From: Armatimonadota bacterium
GTDB lineage: Bacteria > Vulcanimicrobiota > JACPDS01
DNA length: 10,572 nucleotides
NCBI GenBank assembly: GCA_016183885.1
Contig: JACPDS010000099.1
Span: 1 to 10,572, forward strand
Reading direction: 5' to 3'
Shown: piece by piece, positions 6,929-10,572 of the stretch
How positions within the stretch are numbered: position 1 is the first letter of the stretch
Layout: each line of letters begins with the position of its first letter
Notes under the pieces: generated by a model
The model's database searches: none
Told to the model about the DNA's origin: nothing
The model's input: the letters and a program-made list of their open reading frames with translations, nothing else
Made by a program: the position numbers and the translations under genes

Positions 6929-8260
6929 AAATATTAATAAAAGGGGCTTCTTTTATAGTTACCTTAAATAAAGAAAATAAAATTTACCGGGATCAGGACC
7001 TTTATATTGAAAATAAGATCATAAAAGATATCGGAAGCAATTTAAATTATCCTGCTTCAGAAATAATATATGCCCAAAACAAACTAATTTTGCCGGGCTT
7101 AATTAATACTCACCACCATCTTTTTCAAACCCTAACACGCTCTATAAAAGCCGTAAAAAATACTCCGCTTTTTGATTGGCTGCAATATCTTTATCGAATT
7201 TGGAAAAATATTACTCCAGAGGTAATTTATATTAGCGCCATGCTGGGGCTCTCAGAGCTTCTTTTAACGGGATGCACCACAAGCACGGACATGCTTTATA
7301 TTTTTCCTAAAGGCGCAAAAGGCAAAAAATTAATTGATGAAGAGATTAAAGCCGCTCAAGTTCTTGGAATGCGTTTCCATCCAGCCCGCGGAAGCATGTC
7401 GAGGGGAAAAAGCAAAGGGGGGCTTCCGCCAGACGAAATTGTTCAAAATGAAACAGAAATTTTAGAAGATAGCGAAAGAATAATAAAAAGATATCACGAT
7501 AAAAATCTTTATTCCATGTGCCGGATTGCCTTAGGCCCCTGCTCTCCATTTTCTGTTACTCCAAGTCTTATGAAAGAAACAGAGAAATTGGCCAGAACCT
7601 ATCAAGTGCGGCTCCATACGCATCTGGCAGAAACTAAAGACGAAGAAAGTTATTGCAGGGAGATTTATAATCAGCGGCCATTTGAATTTTTGGAAAAACA
7701 TAATTGGCTGGGCGAAGACGTTTGGCTTGCCCATGCGATTTATTTAAACGCTAAAGAAATAAAAAAGCTCGCTAAAACCAAAACAAAGGTGGCTCATTGT
7801 CCGACTTCAAATATGCGTTTAGGCTCGGGAACAGCGCCTGTTTCTCAAAGTAGGCCTAGGAGTAGACGGGAGCGCCAGCAATGATTCATCCAATATGCTG
7901 GCAGAACTCAGGAATTGTTTATTAATACATCGATTGAAGGGCAATTTTATTGATCCAATCGATATTTTAAAAATGGCCGCTCCGGAAGGAGCAAAAGTTT
8001 TAGGAAGAGAAGAAATAGGCAGCATAGAAAAAGGAATGGCCGCGGACATAATTTTAATTAATTTAAATCAAATTGGTTATGCCGGCGCCATGGATGATCC
8101 TGTGTCCGCATTAGTGCTTTGCGGAGATTCTCAGATAGTAGATACCAGCATTGTTAATGGAGAAATTGCGGTAAAAGACGGCAGACTTACTAAAGTTAAT
8201 CAGGAAGAGTTAATTAAAGAAGCGAATAATATTTCTAAAAAATTGCTTAAAGGAGTTTAA
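6925..8260 (+). pseudogene. 8-oxoguanine deaminase-like amidohydrolase, broken by an internal frameshifting deletion
   Basis: A TRZ/ATZ-type metal-dependent hydrolase in two frames. The upstream frame (6925-7882) contains the beta-sandwich start, the metal site THHH (H63, H65), the family stretch RGSMSRGKSKGGLPPD (155-170), HTHLAE (231-236), LAHAIYL (H270) and CPTSNMRLGSGTAPV, then runs into 13 unrelated residues and a stop. The downstream frame resumes at about 7847 with KVGLGVDGSASNDSSN, which holds the last metal-binding aspartate, and continues to 8260 with GAKVLGREEIGSIEKGMAADI. In this family about nine residues separate APV from VGLG. Only 7 bases remain here, which points to a loss of about 20 bases rather than a single-base slip. 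The second piece has an ATG at 7895 but alone lacks most of the active site. The start overlaps the LuxC fusion by 4 bases (ATGA). The intact ancestor probably deaminated a purine or triazine-like ring; an assembly error is possible. Confidence 0.8.
8249..8255 (+). promoter_or_regulatory. RBS of glmS within the tail of the amidohydrolase
   Basis: AAAGGAG 7 bases before ATG 8263. It lies in the last codons of the broken gene, so glmS translation does not depend on the amidohydrolase frame. Confidence 0.7.
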
Positions 8261-8262
8261 AA

Positions 8263-10074
8263 ATGTGCGGGATTATGGGTTATATTGGAGAAAAATCCGC
8301 GGTCCCGATTTTGATGGAAGGATTAAAAAAATTAGAATATCGGGGCTATGATTCTGCCGGAGTAGCCGTATTAAACGGGAATGAAATTTGCGAAAATAAA
8401 TCTTTAGGCAAGCTTTCCCGCCTGGAAGAAATATTAAAGAATCATCCGATGGAAGGAACTCTTGGAATTGGGCATACGCGCTGGGCTACCCACGGGAGGC
8501 CGTCCAACCTTAATGCGCATCCGCATATAGACTGCAAAGGGACAATTGCCGTAGTGCATAATGGAATAATTGAAAATTATTTAAATTTAAAAGAAATTTT
8601 AGAAAAAGAAGGTCATAAATTTGTTTCAGAAACAGACACAGAGATTTTAGCGCATTTAATTGAAAATTTTTATTTCGGAAATCTTGAAGAAGCCGTAAGA
8701 AATGCCCTGAAAGAAGTTAAGGGTTCTTATGCTTTGTCCGTAATTTGCAAATTTGAACCGGATAAAATTATTGCCGCCAGAAAAGATAGTCCGTTAATTA
8801 TTGGAAAGGGAAAAGATGAAAATTTTATTGCTTCCGACATCCCAGCCTTTCTTTCCCATACAAGAGAGGCAATAGTATTATACGATCAAGAAATTGCCTG
8901 TATATCTAAAAACCAAATTCAAATTTCCAACCTCCATGGAGAGGAAATTAAGCGCGCCCCGTTTCAAGTATTTTGGGATATTAAAATGGCAGAAAAAGGC
9001 GGCTATAAACATTTTATGCTTAAAGAAATATTTGAACAAAGCAAGGTTTTTTATGATACCCTGACGGGAAGAATTAATTTAGAAAATTATAAAATTAATT
9101 TAGAAAATTTTAATATTGACCCAAGCGAAATAAATAAAATATTTATTTCGGCCTGCGGGACAGCATATCACGCGGCATTGGTGGGAAAATATTTAATTGA
9201 AGAAATGCTGGAAATTCCCGTCGAAGTTGATTGGGCCTCGGAATTTCGCTATCGAAAGCTTTTAATAGATTCAAAAACTTTGTTTATCGCGATTAGCCAA
9301 TCAGGAGAAACGGCAGATACATTACAGGCGGCTAAAATGGCAAGAAAGGGCGGAGCAAAAACGATGGCCGTTTGTAATGTAATGGGAAGCAGTTTAACCA
9401 GAGAAGTAGATTATACTTTATATATTCGCGCAGGAATTGAAATAGGCGTTGCCGCTACGAAAACTTTTATTGCCCAATTAGCGGCTATTTATCTTTTTAC
9501 CTTTTATTTTAGTCAAAAACTAGAAAAAAAACTGGATATTAATTTAATCAAAGAATTTTATCAAATCCCTCCCAAGATTGATTTAATCTTAGATTCCCAT
9601 GAAGAAATTAAAATTTGGGCTAAAAAATATTACAAACAATTTAATTTTTTGTATTTAGGCCGGCAGATTAATTTTCCAATTGCCCTAGAAGGAGCATTAA
9701 AATTAAAAGAGATTTCTTATATTCATGCCGAAGGATATGCCGCAGGAGAAATGAAACACGGGCCGATTGCCCTAATAGATGAAAATGTTCCGGTGGCAGC
9801 CATTTTAACCGAAAGCAATGTTTATGACAAGATGCTTAATAATGTTAAAGAAATCAAAGCGCGCGAAGGGATTGTTTTGGCGTTAGCCACTTCGGGGAAT
9901 AAGGAGATAGAGGCGCTGGCGGACAGGGTGTTTTATCTGCCCAGGGTCTTAGCGATTTTCACTCCGCTTTTAAATATTATTCCCTTGCAGCTTTTAGCTT
10001 ATTATATTGCCGACCGCAAGGGAACGGATGTGGATCAGCCCCGCAATTTAGCTAAAAGCGTTACGGTGGAATGA
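8263..10074 (+). CDS. glmS: Glutamine--fructose-6-phosphate aminotransferase (isomerizing)
   Basis: 603 residues, the usual length. GlmS uses glutamine to turn fructose 6-phosphate into glucosamine 6-phosphate, the entry to UDP-GlcNAc for peptidoglycan and lipopolysaccharide. The N-terminal class II glutamine amidotransferase domain begins MCGIMGYIG, so C2 becomes the nucleophile after loss of Met; GHTRWATHG (70-78) and HNGIIENY (99-106) are its other markers. Two SIS sugar-isomerase domains follow: SACGTAYHAALVG (297-309), SQSGETADTLQA (345-356) and AATKTF (397-402) in the first; GRQINFPIALEGALKLKE (466-483), HAEGYAAGEMKHGP (488-501; H499) in the second. The end DQPRNLAKSVTVE supplies the substrate lysine K598. 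The linker (271-284) carries a tandem repeat INLENYK/INLENFN. It follows the broken amidohydrolase by 2 bases, with a good RBS inside that gene. No glmS ribozyme can fit upstream, since that sequence is coding. Confidence 0.97.
   Translation: MCGIMGYIGEKSAVPILMEGLKKLEYRGYDSAGVAVLNGNEICENKSLGKLSRLEEILKNHPMEGTLGIGHTRWATHGRPSNLNAHPHIDCKGTIAVVHNGIIENYLNLKEILEKEGHKFVSETDTEILAHLIENFYFGNLEEAVRNALKEVKGSYALSVICKFEPDKIIAARKDSPLIIGKGKDENFIASDIPAFLSHTREAIVLYDQEIACISKNQIQISNLHGEEIKRAPFQVFWDIKMAEKGGYKHFMLKEIFEQSKVFYDTLTGRINLENYKINLENFNIDPSEINKIFISACGTAYHAALVGKYLIEEMLEIPVEVDWASEFRYRKLLIDSKTLFIAISQSGETADTLQAAKMARKGGAKTMAVCNVMGSSLTREVDYTLYIRAGIEIGVAATKTFIAQLAAIYLFTFYFSQKLEKKLDINLIKEFYQIPPKIDLILDSHEEIKIWAKKYYKQFNFLYLGRQINFPIALEGALKLKEISYIHAEGYAAGEMKHGPIALIDENVPVAAILTESNVYDKMLNNVKEIKAREGIVLALATSGNKEIEALADRVFYLPRVLAIFTPLLNIIPLQLLAYYIADRKGTDVDQPRNLAKSVTVE
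9073..9114 (+). repeat. 21-base tandem duplication inside glmS linker
   Basis: Two adjacent 21-base units, 9073-9093 and 9094-9114, share their first 16 bases and differ at a few later positions. They encode INLENYK and INLENFN between the glutaminase and the first SIS domain. The reading frame is kept, so the duplication should only lengthen the linker. Confidence 0.75.
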
Positions 10075-10144
10075 AGGGAGACAAGAGCTAAAAACAAACA
10101 ACACCTTGTCGCGCATGATTTAATATTAAGGGTCGGGAGGAAGT
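10075..10144 (+). promoter_or_regulatory. Spacer glmS to cytochrome, with strong RBS
   Basis: 70 bases with no clear terminator: only a weak ACAAG/CTTGT pair with an 18-base loop. GGGAGGA at 10135-10141 is a strong Shine-Dalgarno, though close (3 bases) to ATG 10145. The gap is larger than those upstream, so the cytochrome may have its own promoter, but none is convincing. Confidence 0.35.
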
Positions 10145-10432
10145 ATGAAAAAAATATTTTTATTAAGTTTAATTTTATTTTTAAGCGCTATAATTTATGC
10201 CCACGAGAAACACGATATTTTTTATAAAAAAGGGGTGGTTTTTAAACATTCCACGCATACGCTTAAAAATAAAATTAGCTGCAATATCTGTCATTCTAAA
10301 ATTTTCAAAAAGAAGGCTTATGGTACAAAGTTTAAAATGGCGGATTTATATCAAGGAAAATACTGCGCGGTCTGCCATAATGGGAAAAAGGCATTCGCGG
10401 TGAAAAACTGCCAAAGATGCCATAAAAAGTAA
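10145..10432 (+). CDS. Small c7-type triheme cytochrome, periplasmic
   Basis: 95 residues. An N-terminal signal peptide (KK, then IFLLSLILFLSAII, cleavage likely after YA at about 19) would send it to the periplasm, where haem is attached. Three CxxCH haem sites are seen: CNICH (46-50), CAVCH (74-78) and CQRCH (89-93). The spacing, the early VVFKHSTH that can supply distal histidine ligands (H35, H38), and the GKYCAVCHNGKKAF segment match the c(7)-type triheme domain found in multihaem electron-transfer proteins. The mature protein is essentially one such domain. It probably carries electrons at low potential between membrane and periplasmic redox partners. It has a strong RBS and follows glmS by 70 bases, with no evident functional link to it. 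Family call is confident; the partner is unknown. Confidence 0.92.
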   Translation: MKKIFLLSLILFLSAIIYAHEKHDIFYKKGVVFKHSTHTLKNKISCNICHSKIFKKKAYGTKFKMADLYQGKYCAVCHNGKKAFAVKNCQRCHKK

Positions 10433-10443
10433 ATGCAAAATTT

Positions 10444-10460
10444 CCCGACATGATGTCGGG
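10444..10460. other. Perfect hairpin between cytochrome and next gene
   Basis: CCCGACA (10444-10450) and TGTCGGG (10454-10460) flank a TGA loop, giving a 7-bp GC-rich stem. The plus strand continues CGGG and then a run of A, not T, so it is not a standard intrinsic terminator in that direction. An alternative stem pairs TTTCCCG (10441-10447) with CGGGAAA (10461-10467). It ends 14 bases before ATG 10475 and could mark an mRNA end or affect translation of that gene. Confidence 0.55.
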
Positions 10461-10474
10461 CGGGAAAAAAAATT

Positions 10475-10572
10475 ATGGAAATGAAAATTAAAATAAATTA
10501 CGGCAAAATAAAAAATATTGACTGGCTTACCCTGTATATAGAGCAAGATAAAGACATTAAGGCCTTAATTCC
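10475..10572 (+). CDS. Unrecognised gene, partial (start only)
   Basis: An open frame from ATG 10475 to the right edge, about 32 residues, beginning MEMKIKINYGKIKNIDWLTL and continuing YIEQDKDIKALI. A second ATG at 10481 is also possible; neither has a good ribosome binding site (only GGG about 11-14 bases upstream). There is no signal peptide. The lack of stops in this AT-rich sequence and the protein-like composition favour a real gene, but too little is visible to name it. Confidence 0.45.
   Translation, partial: MEMKIKINYGKIKNIDWLTLYIEQDKDIKALI

Noticed and set aside
7840..7855. Programmed ribosomal frameshift in the amidohydrolase
   Set aside because: There is no slippery heptamer or following structure, and the spacing implies missing residues rather than just a shifted frame.
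7819..8049. Minus-strand open frame of 76 residues across the amidohydrolase break
   Set aside because: The plus strand here encodes conserved amidohydrolase sequence on both sides; the minus frame is a shadow.
8100..8262. glmS ribozyme upstream of glmS
   Set aside because: The region is coding for the amidohydrolase tail up to 2 bases before the glmS start, leaving no room for the ribozyme.
10197..10546. Frames overlapping the cytochrome on both strands
   Set aside because: The triheme motifs, signal peptide and RBS fix the real frame; the others have low-complexity or arbitrary composition.
1..10572. tRNA, rRNA, CRISPR array, insertion sequence or attachment site
   Set aside because: No spaced repeat array, transposase motif, terminal inverted repeats or tRNA-like clover-leaf was seen; almost all the window is coding.

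Overview
The window is AT-rich (the coding sequence favours TTA, AAA and ATT codons) and probably comes from an anaerobic diderm bacterium. Three things point that way: a partial LolA-like exported protein, a small c7-type triheme cytochrome, and compact, often overlapping genes. An uncultivated lineage such as Omnitrophota or a Desulfobacterota relative would fit, but the sequence alone does not settle the taxon.

Layout. At the left edge a LolA-like secreted protein reads leftward out of the window (569 to 1, minus strand). After a divergent intergenic gap of about 100 bases, everything reads on the plus strand: a zinc-ribbon threonine synthase (666-1895), a two-part GNAT-like protein (1963-3144), a LuxE-type acyl-protein synthetase (3137-4261), a LuxC acyl-CoA reductase fused to a PaaK-like adenylating domain (4265-6928), and an 8-oxoguanine-deaminase-like amidohydrolase broken by a frameshifting deletion near 7843-7849 (6925-8260). 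These are followed by GlmS (8263-10074), a triheme cytochrome c7 (10145-10432), and the first 98 bases of a further gene at the right edge. The genes from 1963 to 10074 are joined by overlaps of 8 and 4 bases and gaps of 3 and 2 bases, so they look like one operon.

How the genes may work together. LuxE, LuxC and the PaaK-like domain together have the parts to activate a carboxylic acid as acyl-AMP, pass the acyl group to a protein cysteine or to CoA, and reduce the thioester to an aldehyde with NADPH. No luciferase (LuxAB) or LuxD thioesterase is present in the window, so this reads as a carboxylate-to-aldehyde reduction module used for something other than light. The adjoining GNAT-like gene, translationally coupled to luxE, is the best candidate partner. 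The acid substrate and final product cannot be read from the sequence. Threonine synthase and GlmS may be housekeeping neighbours or may supply building blocks. This LuxE / LuxC-PaaK / GNAT set is the strongest candidate for an undescribed system in the window.
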